In this document: positions 1-8,744 of the stretch, one piece after another
Numbering within the stretch: the first letter of the stretch is position 1
How the letters are laid out: the number at the start of each line of letters is the position of its first letter
Assembly (NCBI GenBank): GCA_963771545.1
Contig: CAVYTX010000004.1
Location: 124,001 to 188,000 of the forward strand
Direction: 5' to 3'
Source: CAKZLS01 sp963771545
GTDB taxonomy: Bacteria; Pseudomonadota; Alphaproteobacteria; Rhodospirillales; Defluviicoccaceae
DNA length: 64,000 nt
Made by a program: the position numbers and the translations under genes
The notes under the pieces: model-generated
The model's database searches: none
The model's input: only the letters and a program-made list of their open reading frames with translations
What the model was told of the DNA's origin: nothing

Positions 1-281
1 AAACCGAATCCGTGGCGCCGCGCACGCGAACCACGCGCCGTCCGCCCGAAAACGACAAGGCGGCCGCTTCGTCCATAAGCCGCGCTGGATCCGCCTTCAA
101 CGAATTCGGCGGTCAATTCCACCGAACGGAACGGATCCGCCGGGGCTTCGGTCACCGCCGCCAGCAAAGCATCGGCGCGTTCCTTCACCAACCCGAGATC
201 GGCCCCATACACAAGAACCGCGCGAACCCCGGGATCCGGGCCTCTGACGAACGATTCGATGCGGCCGGCGCTGAGTTTCAT
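1..281 (-). CDS. holA: DNA polymerase III delta subunit HolA, N-terminal part, frameshifted, cut by window edge
   Basis: HolA is the delta subunit of the clamp loader that opens the sliding clamp. The frame from the ATG at 279-281 begins MKLSAGRIESFVRGPDPG and continues with VLVYGADLGLVKERADALL, typical of alphaproteobacterial HolA. After about 60 residues the homology moves to another frame, which reads DPARLMDEAAALSFSGGRR, so there is a one-base indel near 96-102. The gene is last in the DUF3576-leuS-lptE-holA operon, starting 29 bp after lptE, an arrangement common in this group. The rest lies outside the window. Because the gene is essential, a sequencing indel is more likely than a true null. 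Confidence 0.75.
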   Translation of the reverse strand, partial: MKLSAGRIESFVRGPDPGVRAVLVYGADLGLVKERADALLAAVTEAPADPFRSVELTAEFVEGGSSAAYGRSGRLVVFGRTARGSRARRHGFG

Positions 282-310
282 GGGTCGCTCGCCCCTATTT
301 AAACGGAGTT

Positions 311-808
311 TCACTCCGCAAGATAAGCCCCCAATCGGGAGCGGATCTCGATCGCGATATCCCGGGCCGCGCGCGACAAGGAATCTTGTTCGGCCGTGAG
401 ATTGGAAAACTCGGAATCGGTGAGGTTGTAGCTGCTGAAGGCGCGCGCGGTTCCTTTCGTCAATGGCTTGCCGGTGTCGATACTGACCAGCGTATATCTC
501 GCATCCACGAACACATTCGCACGGGTGGCCAGTCCCGTCGATTTGACGGCGATTTCGCTTGTTCTCTCGGTCAGGGTGACCTTCAGGATGTAAAGCGGCT
601 TGGCGGGCCGCCCCCGCGGAGTCAGAAGGTCAAGAAGTTGATTGTGGAGCTGCTGGCCGGTACGATCGGCAATGAGATCGATTTTGATGGCCGAGAGGTC
701 CCCGGCAACGTTCCCGTCGGATCCGCCGGTGCCGTACAGGGGCCGGAAACCGCATCCGGCCAACACGATCATCAGCACCGGAAGGATAACCCGTCTAGAT
801 AACCACAT
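311..808 (-). CDS. lptE: LPS-assembly lipoprotein LptE
   Basis: LptE plugs the LptD barrel in the outer membrane and helps deliver lipopolysaccharide to the surface. The start MWLSRRVILPVLMIVLAGC is a lipoprotein signal peptide with lipobox LAGC, followed by GFRPLYG, a hallmark of the family. The protein is about 165 residues, normal for alphaproteobacterial LptE. I chose the ATG at 806-808 because upstream codons would put a non-signal extension before the hydrophobic segment. The start overlaps the end of leuS by 14 bp, so the two are probably translationally coupled. holA follows downstream. Confidence 0.9.
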   Translation of the reverse strand: MWLSRRVILPVLMIVLAGCGFRPLYGTGGSDGNVAGDLSAIKIDLIADRTGQQLHNQLLDLLTPRGRPAKPLYILKVTLTERTSEIAVKSTGLATRANVFVDARYTLVSIDTGKPLTKGTARAFSSYNLTDSEFSNLTAEQDSLSRAARDIAIEIRSRLGAYLAE

Positions 809-3371
809 TGACGATTCGGTTCGGCACGACGATGACCTTGCGGGGCGGTTTCTCGCCCATGGCTTTGACAACGTTGGGAAGCATCAGCGCCGCCGCCCGT
901 GCTTCGGTCTCGCCGCAGTCCTTGCCCAATTGTATGGTGCCACGAAGTTTGCCGTTCACTTGAACGCCCACGGTGACCGTGTCGTCCACGAGCATGGCCG
1001 GATCCGCTTCGGGCCATCGTGTATCGGCGAGCAGCGTTCCGTGACCCAGCCGCTGCCATAGTTCCTCGGCCAGGTGAGGCATCATCGGGCCAATCAACTT
1101 GACGATGGTTTCCAGGCCCTGGCGGCGAATCCAGGCGGCGTCTTCATCGCCACCCGGCAGGTCGGCCAGCGTATTGGTGAATTCGCGAATATGGGCGACG
1201 GCGCGATTGAAACCGAATTTATCGAGGTCATCGCTGACCCGGGCGATGGTCCTGTGCATGTCGCGAAGCGCCGCATGCATTTTGCCATCAGCGGCGTCGG
1301 CGGCCAGCGTCGCCGGCGCCGGCGCGTCTGTTTCCGCCACCGCTTCCGGCGGTTCGACGACCATGCGCCACAGCCTATTGATGAACCGCCATGCTCCCTC
1401 GATCCCCGCCTCGGTCCACTCGAGATCGCGATCCGGCGGGCTGTCCGACAGCATGAACAAGCGCGCGGTGTCGGCGCCGTAGGTGGCGATGATCGCTTCC
1501 GGATCGACAACGTTCTTGCGCGATTTGCTCATTTTCTCCGAGCGGCCGACGGTCACTTTCGCTCCCGTGTCTCGCTGAACCGCGCCTTCGGTCGATCGGT
1601 CCACTTCGTCAGGAGTCAGCCAGGCGCCATCGGCGCCGCGATAGGTTTCGTGGCAGACCATACCCTGTGTCATCAGCCCGGCGAACGGCTCGTCCACGCC
1701 CAGGTATCCGCATCGTTTGAGGGCGCGGGTGAAAAAACGGGAATACAGCAGGTGCAGTACCGCGTGCTCGATCCCCCCGATGTACTGATCCACCGGCAAC
1801 CAGTAATCGACGGCCTTGCGAGTAAAAGCAATGTCGGGACGGGGCGCGCAAAAACGGGCGAAATACCACGACAATTCGAAAAACGTATCGAACGTATCGG
1901 TTTCGCGCTTTGCCGCCGCGCCGCATTTCGGACACGAAACATGCTTCCAATTGGGGTGGTGGTCCAGGGGATTGCCCGGCCGATCGAACGTCACGTCCTC
2001 CGGCAGGACCACGGGCAGATCCGCCGCCGGAACCGGCACGACGCCACACCGGGCGCAGTGAATGACCGGGATCGGACACCCCCAGTAGCGCTGGCGGGAA
2101 ACACCCCAATCGCGCAGCCGATAATTCACCTCCGGACCGCCGGCGTCCGCGGCCTCGAGGCGCGCCGCGATCTCCGCCTTGGCTTGTTCGATGCCCATCC
2201 CGTCAAGAAAGTCCGAATTCACAAGCCGCCCGGGCCCCGTATACGCCTCATATCCAATGACAAACGTGGACGGATCCACGTCCGGCGGCGCCACCACCGG
2301 TACGACCGGCAGATCGTATTTCCGGGCGAAGTCCAAGTCGCGTTGATCATGGGCCGGACAACCGAAGATCGCTCCCGTCCCGTACTCCATGAGCACGAAA
2401 TTGGCCACGTAGACCGGAAGCCCGTGGCCGGCCGCAAACGGATGAAGGGCGCGAACGCCACTGTCGTAGCCCTGTTTTTCGGCGGTTTCGATCGCGGCCT
2501 CGCTGGTGCCGAGACGGCCGCACTCGGCGATGAATCCGGCGAGACCCGAATCGGTTTCCGCCAACGCCAGCGCGAGGGGATGATTTGCCGCGATGGCGCA
2601 GAACGAGGCGCCGAAAATGGTATCCGGACGGGTCGTGAACACTTCCAGCCTATCATCACGGTCCTTGAGGGAAAAAATCATCCGGGCGCCATCCGAGCGG
2701 CCGATCCATTTCTCCTGCATCAGGCGGACCCGGTCCGGCCACCGATCGAGCGCGGAAAGCGCCTCGAGCAACTCCTCGGCGAATTCGGTGATGCTCAGGA
2801 ACCACTGGGAAAGCTTGCGCCGCTCCACCGGCGCGCCCGAACGCCAGCCCTTGCCGTCGATGACCTGTTCGTTGGCGAGGACCGTGTTCTCCACCGGATC
2901 CCAATTGACCCAAGCCTCGCGGCGATACACCAGTCCGTTCTCGAGAAAATCAAGAAACATCTTCTGCTCGTGGCGATAGTACTCGGGGTCGCAGGTGGCG
3001 ATCTCCCGGGTCCAGTCATAGGACAGTCCCATGCTCTTGAGTTGCGCGCGCATGGAATTGATATTTTCACGCGTCCATACCGCCGGCGCCACGTTGTTGG
3101 CGATCGCGGCGTTCTCGGCCGGCAGTCCGAACGCGTCCCAGCCCATGGGATGGAGAACGTTATACCCCTGGGCCCGCCGAAACCGGGCCACGACGTCTCC
3201 GAGGGTGTAGTTGCGGACATGGCCCATATGAATCCGCCCCGACGGATAGGGGAACATTTCAAGAACATAATACTTCTTGCGGTCTCCGTCCTCCGTGGCG
3301 GCGAAAGAGCGATGCTCCTCCCACACAGTCTGCCATTTGGTTTCGGCTTCCTTGAAATTATAGCGTGACAT
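795..3371 (-). CDS. leuS: leucyl-tRNA synthetase
   Basis: This class I synthetase attaches leucine to tRNA-Leu in the cytoplasm. The 858-residue length fits bacterial LeuRS. Visible signatures are the HIGH-type motif in YPSGRIHMGHVRNYTLG (about residues 42-58), a zinc-type CARCG/CPKCG region near residues 435-480, the KMSKS loop in SEKMSKSRKNVV, and a C-terminal anticodon-binding region. It begins MSRYNFKEAETKWQ as is usual. It lies between a DUF3576 gene 71 bp upstream and lptE, which it overlaps. No frame problem was seen. Confidence 0.97.
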   Translation of the reverse strand: MSRYNFKEAETKWQTVWEEHRSFAATEDGDRKKYYVLEMFPYPSGRIHMGHVRNYTLGDVVARFRRAQGYNVLHPMGWDAFGLPAENAAIANNVAPAVWTRENINSMRAQLKSMGLSYDWTREIATCDPEYYRHEQKMFLDFLENGLVYRREAWVNWDPVENTVLANEQVIDGKGWRSGAPVERRKLSQWFLSITEFAEELLEALSALDRWPDRVRLMQEKWIGRSDGARMIFSLKDRDDRLEVFTTRPDTIFGASFCAIAANHPLALALAETDSGLAGFIAECGRLGTSEAAIETAEKQGYDSGVRALHPFAAGHGLPVYVANFVLMEYGTGAIFGCPAHDQRDLDFARKYDLPVVPVVAPPDVDPSTFVIGYEAYTGPGRLVNSDFLDGMGIEQAKAEIAARLEAADAGGPEVNYRLRDWGVSRQRYWGCPIPVIHCARCGVVPVPAADLPVVLPEDVTFDRPGNPLDHHPNWKHVSCPKCGAAAKRETDTFDTFFELSWYFARFCAPRPDIAFTRKAVDYWLPVDQYIGGIEHAVLHLLYSRFFTRALKRCGYLGVDEPFAGLMTQGMVCHETYRGADGAWLTPDEVDRSTEGAVQRDTGAKVTVGRSEKMSKSRKNVVDPEAIIATYGADTARLFMLSDSPPDRDLEWTEAGIEGAWRFINRLWRMVVEPPEAVAETDAPAPATLAADAADGKMHAALRDMHRTIARVSDDLDKFGFNRAVAHIREFTNTLADLPGGDEDAAWIRRQGLETIVKLIGPMMPHLAEELWQRLGHGTLLADTRWPEADPAMLVDDTVTVGVQVNGKLRGTIQLGKDCGETEARAAALMLPNVVKAMGEKPPRKVIVVPNRIVNVVI

Positions 3372-3442
3372 GAACTCGGCTGTCGTTGTGGGCCCCTATG
3401 GCCGTTCCTGCTGGTTTGCGAACGTTTGACGGCGACGCCGCG

Positions 3443-4010
3443 CTATTGCTGCATCACATCGAATTGGAGCTGGCGCGCCCGCGTCAGGATCGCGTCTTCG
3501 ACCTTGATGCCCGCGTTCTCCGCCACGGGAGCATCCTGCCAGGTTCCGTAGGGATCCTGCACTTGACGGAACACGGACACCCTGACGCCGTCGGCGCGCA
3601 GTGTGCGGCCGAGGATGTAAACATTCATCTTGAAACGCTCGCGCGGCGTTTCGGGGAGCGAGTGCCAATCGGTAATGATGACGCCACCGAATGGATCGGC
3701 GGAATTCACCGGCATGAAGGAGACCGTATCCAGGGAAGCCCGCCACAGATAACTGTTGACGCCGATACCCCCGCCGCCGCCGCCGCCTTCGGGAGTTCTC
3801 AGGATTGGAATCGTAGAACAGTCCCTGGTCGCCGAAAACAGACCCCCGTCTCTCCACGTTGCCGTACGGAGTTGAATCGCCCTGGCGGCGATCCGGGTAC
3901 ACGCCCTCGGTCTCGACGCCGCTGCACGCGCCAAGGACCGCACCCACGACCGCAAGGGTCACACAAACAGCGCCAAAAGACGTAAATCCGATTCGTATCT
4001 TGCGATGCAT
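3443..4010 (-). CDS. DUF3576 family exported lipoprotein, frameshifted
   Basis: A conserved alphaproteobacterial envelope protein of unknown function that commonly precedes leuS. The N-terminal frame from the ATG at 4008-4010 gives a signal peptide ending VVGAVLGAC (lipobox) and then GVYPDRRQGDSTPYGNVERR and GDQGLFYDSNPE. The C-terminal body, GGIGVNSYLWRASLDTVSFM and onward to QLQFDVMQQ, is in a different frame. The two join by an indel near 3790-3805, just before a glycine-rich stretch encoded by repeated GGC codons. DUF3576 proteins normally read straight through this junction. I treat this as one gene with an indel rather than two genes. Confidence 0.75.
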
Positions 4011-4276
4011 CCACAGACTTCCAAAGGTACGTGCAGTGCTGGTAATCCCCACGGGCGGCCCTGTCAACAGCCGCTGCTTCCCCTGTCAACCCCCAAATTG
4101 TTGCAACCTCGCCACAGTGCGGAGAAATGTACACAACTTCGTCCAGGTGTCGCTTGATCACCGCCAATGATCGTGCATTGATACGCGTTATTCCAGGTGG
4201 CGGGTGTCTCCCGAGGGGGGCTCCGCTGGAAATGACGAGTTCATGGAGAACTCCTTATTCACAGTGTGAGGAAAGC

Positions 4277-5470
4277 ATGAAAAAATATCTCTTAGGGACC
4301 ACCGCCTTGGCGACGGCCGGTCTAATAGCCGGAATGGCTGGCAGCGCATCCGCCGCGAATCAGGGTGACAACCGGATCAAGGTTGGCGTTCATGGTTACC
4401 ACCAGCAGTGGGGCGTGTACGCGGATCAGGACATCGACTCCAAACAGAACCCGACGACCGGAAATCGCAACAAGTTCAAGACCAACGCGGTCGATCAGAA
4501 GCACAACAGCGAAATCTGCTTCGTCGGCGAGACGACCTTGGACAACGGCATCACCTTCGGCCTCAACGTCCAGTTGGAGGGCAATACGGAAGGCGACCAG
4601 ATCGACGAGTCGTATCTGTATATCCAAAGCGACAGCATGGGCAGGCTGATCCTCGGTGACGAGAACAACGCCGGCTATCTGCTGCATGTGACCGCCCCCG
4701 ACGGCGGCATCAGCATCGACTCCGGCGACATGGTCAGCGACGATTTCTGGGCGAACCTCAGCGGTTTCTCCAACTTCGACACCACTCTCGGCACCACCAA
4801 TCTGCGGTTCCAAGATAACGACTCCGGCAAGTTCACCTATATCTCGCCGCGGTTCGCCGGCTTCCAGCTCGGCGCCTCGTACATCCCGCAGTTCGAGCCC
4901 GGCGGCGACAACAACTCCAGCATCTATAAGTCGACAGTGAACGGGACTCGTACGGTAGATCGGCCGCGCAACGGCGTCGCGGTCGGCGCCAACTTCACGG
5001 AGGACTTCAGCGGCTTCGGCGTCCAGCTTTCGTTGGGTTGGTTGGGTGCGCAGACCTCCAACGACGATCTGTCGGCCGCCAATGCCGGCGCCCAGTTCAG
5101 CTATGCCGGCTTCAGTGTGGGCGGCGCCTACGTGAAAGCGTTTAATGGCACGCAAAGCGTTAATGCGGTTGGCCAACCGGTAAATCAGGCCGATGGTTAC
5201 GGCTGGACGGCCGGTGGCGCCTATGAAATCGGCCCGTACAAGGTCGGTATCACCTACCAGTACGGCGAGAACGACGGTCAAAAAGGTACGGGGGGTAAAC
5301 CCGAACTGCAGCAGGCCAACATCAGCGGCACCTACCAGTTCGGTCCGGGCGTCCGTCTTGTGGGCGGTTTCTTCGGTTATGATCAGCAAACGCAGAATCG
5401 GAGCGACGGCGTCATCGGCTTCGACAACAAAGGCTGGGGCTTCGCCTCGGGTATCAAACTCGGCTTCTAG
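4277..5470 (+). CDS. outer-membrane porin, copy 1
   Basis: A 397-residue general porin that would form a trimeric beta-barrel for diffusion of small solutes across the outer membrane. MKKYLLGTTALATAGLIAGM starts a classic Sec signal peptide cleaved after SASA. The mature part is rich in alternating aromatic and polar strands with Gly/Asn/Asp loops and ends in WGFASGIKLGF, the C-terminal Phe signature for Bam-dependent insertion. The ATG at 4277 follows the Shine-Dalgarno GAGGAAAG. A second, very similar copy begins 354 bp after this one ends, so this is a tandem duplication. Confidence 0.93.
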   Translation: MKKYLLGTTALATAGLIAGMAGSASAANQGDNRIKVGVHGYHQQWGVYADQDIDSKQNPTTGNRNKFKTNAVDQKHNSEICFVGETTLDNGITFGLNVQLEGNTEGDQIDESYLYIQSDSMGRLILGDENNAGYLLHVTAPDGGISIDSGDMVSDDFWANLSGFSNFDTTLGTTNLRFQDNDSGKFTYISPRFAGFQLGASYIPQFEPGGDNNSSIYKSTVNGTRTVDRPRNGVAVGANFTEDFSGFGVQLSLGWLGAQTSNDDLSAANAGAQFSYAGFSVGGAYVKAFNGTQSVNAVGQPVNQADGYGWTAGGAYEIGPYKVGITYQYGENDGQKGTGGKPELQQANISGTYQFGPGVRLVGGFFGYDQQTQNRSDGVIGFDNKGWGFASGIKLGF

Positions 5471-5492
5471 ATTAGACGACCTGAGTCTGAGA

Positions 5493-5519
5493 GAGGGCGG
5501 CACCTACCGCCCTCTTTTT
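5493..5519 (+). terminator. rho-independent terminator after porin 1
   Basis: The 8-bp stem GAGGGCGG/CCGCCCTC is separated by a 6-nt loop and followed by a run of T, 23 bp after the porin stop. It should end the first porin transcript and so separate the expression of the two porins. Confidence 0.85.
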
Positions 5520-5824
5520 CTTTGGGCCGAGGCGGACGCGCTACACCTGTGATGTTAGCCGTGATCGAGATCCTTTGACCCGCTTGCTATCCAATATCGA
5601 AAATTGCTGGGCCGACGGCGTTCTTCCCCCAAGATACATGGCATGTGTCCGCGTTGCCACAGCGCGGAGAAATGCCCAGGACAGTCACAACGGCGGCTTG
5701 TTTTGCCCGGCACGATCGGTCAGAGATACCGCGCATTTACGACGGTGGATGGTCTCCCAACGGAGAGCGCGTCCTCTGGACATGACGGGTTAATTTGAGC
5801 CCTTGTTAATGGTGAGAGGGAAGC
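5520..5824 (+). promoter_or_regulatory. leader region of porin 2, a diverged duplicate of the porin 1 leader
   Basis: No gene is supported here. Blocks such as CGCGGAGAAATG (near 5664) and GGTCTCCC (near 5751) recur in similar order before porin 1 (near 4119 and 4203), as does the GAGG-GAAGC Shine-Dalgarno region. The duplication therefore included the upstream control region, which has diverged more than the coding sequence. I could not place the promoter itself. Confidence 0.5.
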
Positions 5825-7018
5825 ATGAAAAAGTATCTCTTAGGGACCACCGCCTTGGCGACGGCCGGTCTGATTGCCGGGATGGCGGGAAGCGCATCCG
5901 CCGCGAACCAGGGCGACAACCGGATTAAGGTGGGCGTCCACGGTTACCACCAGCAGTGGGGCGTGTACGCGGATCAGGATATCGACAGCAAAGCCAACCC
6001 GACAACCGGAAACCGCAATAAGTTCAAGACCAGCCCGGTCGACCAGAAGCACAACAGCGAAATCTGCTTCGTCGGCGAGACGACCTTGGACAATGGCATC
6101 ACCTTTGGCTTGGACGTCCAGTTGGAGGGCAATACGGAAGGCGACCAGATCGACGAGTCGTATCTGTATATCCAAAGCGACAGCATGGGCAGGCTGATCA
6201 TCGGCGACGAGGACAACGCCAGCTATCTGCTGCACGTGACCGCCCCCGACGGCGGCATCAGCATCAACTCCGGCGACATGATCAGTGACACGTTCTGGGA
6301 GAATCTCAGCGGATTTAGCTACTTCGACACCACCCTCGGCAACACGGCCCTTCTCTTTGGCGACGACAACTCCGGCAAGTTTACCTATATCTCGCCGCAA
6401 TTTGCCGGCTTCCAGCTCGGCGCCTCGTACATCCCGCAGTTCGAGGGCGGCGGCGACAACAACTCCAGCATTTATAAATCGACGGTGAACGGCGCTCGTA
6501 CGGTAGATAGACCGCGCAACGGCGTCGCGGTCGGCGGCAACTTCACGGAAGACTTCGGAGGCTTCGGCGTGCAGCTTTCGTTGGGTTGGCTGGGTGCCCA
6601 GACCTCCAACGACGATCTGTCGGCCGCCAACGCCGGCGCCCAGTTCAGCTACGCTGGCTTCAGTGTGGGCGGCGCTTACGTGAAAGCGTTTAGCGGCACG
6701 CAAAGCACCAATGCGGCTGGCCAGCCGGTAGGACAGGCCGACGGCTACGGCTGGACGGCCGGCGGCGCTTACGAGATCGGCCCCTACAAGGTCGGGCTCA
6801 CGTACCAGTACGGCGAGAACGACGGCAATAAGGGTACCGGGGGTAAACCGGAACTGCAGCAGGCCAACATCAGCGGCACCTATGAGTTCGGCCCGGGTGT
6901 CCAACTCGTGGGCGGTTTCTTCGGTTACGATAGTCAGACGCAGGGCAGGAGCGACGGCGCCATCGGCTTTGACAACAAAGGCTGGGGCTTCGCTTCCGGC
7001 ATCAAGCTCGGTTTCTAA
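5825..7018 (+). CDS. outer-membrane porin, copy 2
   Basis: A paralogue of the preceding porin, also 397 residues, with the same signal peptide and the same C-terminal WGFASGIKLGF. Most differences are conservative and fall in short blocks, for example residues 150-185, where NSGDMISDTFWENLSGFSYF replaces the copy 1 version. Such loops usually set pore selectivity or face phages. The ATG follows GTGAGAGGGAAGC. It has its own terminator, so the two copies are separate transcription units. Confidence 0.93.
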   Translation: MKKYLLGTTALATAGLIAGMAGSASAANQGDNRIKVGVHGYHQQWGVYADQDIDSKANPTTGNRNKFKTSPVDQKHNSEICFVGETTLDNGITFGLDVQLEGNTEGDQIDESYLYIQSDSMGRLIIGDEDNASYLLHVTAPDGGISINSGDMISDTFWENLSGFSYFDTTLGNTALLFGDDNSGKFTYISPQFAGFQLGASYIPQFEGGGDNNSSIYKSTVNGARTVDRPRNGVAVGGNFTEDFGGFGVQLSLGWLGAQTSNDDLSAANAGAQFSYAGFSVGGAYVKAFSGTQSTNAAGQPVGQADGYGWTAGGAYEIGPYKVGLTYQYGENDGNKGTGGKPELQQANISGTYEFGPGVQLVGGFFGYDSQTQGRSDGAIGFDNKGWGFASGIKLGF

Positions 7019-7038
7019 GCCAATCTGCTCGAGGGTTA

Positions 7039-7070
7039 GAGAGGGTGGCGGACGCCGTCCTCTCTTTCTT
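7039..7070 (+). terminator. terminator after porin 2
   Basis: An imperfect hairpin, AGAGAGG/CCTCTCT with an inner GGC/GCC pairing, is followed by TTTCTTTC, about 20 bp after the porin stop. It matches the position of the terminator after porin 1. Confidence 0.7.
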
Positions 7071-7118
7071 TCGGCCGAAGTAGGCCGAGGCGGGCCACAT
7101 ATACAGGTGGGATTGGCT

Positions 7119-7967
7119 ATGGCGCAAATCCTCTGGATCGCCTCCTATCCGAAATCGGGAAATACTTGGCTGAGGGCTTTCCTTGCCAACTATCTGCTCA
7201 ACACGCCCGCGCCTCAGGATATCAATACTCTTCCCGAGTTCGCCTACGGCGACATGCGGGCGGACTACTACGAACAGCTTTCCGGCAAATCCCGGGCCGA
7301 ACTGACTTGGCCGGAGGTCAATCGGCTCAGGCCACGCGTCCACCGGTTTCTGGCCGAAGCCCACCCGGGGACGGTCATGGTCAAGACCCACAACGTGCTG
7401 TCCGCCATCGATGATATTCCCACAATCACGCCGGACGTTACTTTCGGCGCCATCTATGTGGTGCGCAACCCACTCGACGTGGCGGTGTCGTTCAGTCATC
7501 ACTACGGCCTGACCATGGAGCAGGGGTGCAAGGCCATCTGCTTCAAGCCGCTGGAGATTCAGGCCAAGGATGGACACATCCTCCAGGTCGTATCGGACTG
7601 GAGCACCAATGTTCGAACCTGGTTGCGGGCGCCCGGTCTTTATCTCAAGGTTCTCAAGTACGAAGACCTGACGAAATCTCCAACCAAGACCTTTGCGAGC
7701 GTGCTCGACTTCCTCAAGATTCCAAAGGAAAAAGAGCGGTTGAAAAGGGCAATCCGTCACAGTTCGTTCAAGGTGTTGGCGGGACAGGAACGTCAAGCTG
7801 GGTTCATCGAACGGCCCAAGAACGCCGAGCGATTCTTCCGCAAGGGTATCGTCGGATCGTGGCGCCGCGAACTCGCTTCCGAGCAAGTGGATCTGATCGT
7901 TCGCTGCCACAAGGAAATGATGGGCGAAATGGGCTACCTTTCGGATGACGGAAAACCAGTTCCATAG
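7119..7967 (+). CDS. sulfotransferase domain protein
   Basis: A 282-residue cytosolic-type sulfotransferase that would move a sulfonate from PAPS to a hydroxyl or amine acceptor. The 5'-phosphosulfate-binding loop YPKSGNTWLRAF is at residues 10-21 and the 3'-phosphate-binding segment VVRNPLDVAVSFSHHYG near residues 113-129. The later YEDLTKSPTKTFASVLDFL and a terminal basic GIVGSWRRELASEQ match the family. The ATG at 7119 follows GTGGGATTGGCT. It is the first gene after the porins and precedes a dioxygenase and two TPR proteins. The acceptor is unknown; a surface glycan or modified protein is possible. Confidence 0.88.
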   Translation: MAQILWIASYPKSGNTWLRAFLANYLLNTPAPQDINTLPEFAYGDMRADYYEQLSGKSRAELTWPEVNRLRPRVHRFLAEAHPGTVMVKTHNVLSAIDDIPTITPDVTFGAIYVVRNPLDVAVSFSHHYGLTMEQGCKAICFKPLEIQAKDGHILQVVSDWSTNVRTWLRAPGLYLKVLKYEDLTKSPTKTFASVLDFLKIPKEKERLKRAIRHSSFKVLAGQERQAGFIERPKNAERFFRKGIVGSWRRELASEQVDLIVRCHKEMMGEMGYLSDDGKPVP

Positions 7968-8067
7968 TCGCGCTCGAGAGCTCAATCCATTTAATACCCG
8001 CCATTGAAGGGGATGAGTGATACGGATAGAGTCCGAGGCTTAAGGAAACGGGATCAAGGAAACCGCC

Positions 8068-8742
8068 ATGCTGCTTTGGCTGCCGGGCGTGCTCACGGCG
8101 GAAGAAGTTAAATTATTGCGCGGTATCGCGGCGAACGGCGTGTTCAAGGATGGCGCCCTGAGCGCGCCGGGACTGGGAGCGGCGGGCATCAAACGCAACG
8201 AACAGCTCGCCACCGAAACCGAGGATTACGCCCGTTTCGCGGGCGTCTTCGATGCCGCTCTGGAGCGAAACGAGACCTTTCGCACCGCCGCCGTGCCTAG
8301 GATGATCTATCCGCCCACGCTTTCGCGGTATCGTTCCGGCATGGCCTATGGCACCCATATCGACAACCCGATCCGCCGAAAACCAACGCCGATGCGGCTC
8401 GATCTATCGATTACGGTTTTTCTCAACGATCCCGGCCGCTACGAAGGCGGCGAGCTGGTAGTGGAAACGCCTTACGGCGAGAAACAAGCCAAGCTTCCCG
8501 CCGGCGACGGCATCCTCTATCCCACAACCATGCTGCACAGGGTCGCCGAAGTGAAATCCGGCGAGCGGTTGGCCGCGCTCACGTGGATCCAAAGCATGGT
8601 TCAAGATCAGTTCAAACGCTCGATCCTCTATGATCTCGCCACGGTCACCCAATGGGCGATGGGACAGGCCCCGGAAAGTCCCCAATATCACAAGCTCAAC
8701 AACACGCGCGCCAATTTGATTCGAATGTGGGCGACAGATTAG
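8068..8742 (+). CDS. PKHD-type Fe(II)/2-oxoglutarate hydroxylase (YbiX/PiuC family)
   Basis: A 224-residue dioxygenase of the family often called PKHD-type hydroxylase, normally about 226 residues. The iron ligands are visible as H97-x-D99 in GTHIDN and H157 in TTMLHRV, and R167 in SGERLAALTW should bind 2-oxoglutarate. In many bacteria this gene sits beside TonB receptors and is linked to iron uptake. Here it sits between a sulfotransferase and a TPR/GT9-like gene, which starts 2 bp after its stop. The substrate is not known. Confidence 0.9.
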   Translation: MLLWLPGVLTAEEVKLLRGIAANGVFKDGALSAPGLGAAGIKRNEQLATETEDYARFAGVFDAALERNETFRTAAVPRMIYPPTLSRYRSGMAYGTHIDNPIRRKPTPMRLDLSITVFLNDPGRYEGGELVVETPYGEKQAKLPAGDGILYPTTMLHRVAEVKSGERLAALTWIQSMVQDQFKRSILYDLATVTQWAMGQAPESPQYHKLNNTRANLIRMWATD

Positions 8743-8744
8743 CT

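Noticed and set aside
1074..3368. A 764-codon plus-strand frame
   Set aside because: It is antisense to leuS, which has HIGH and KMSKS motifs; the plus-strand translation is His/Arg-rich and has no domain.
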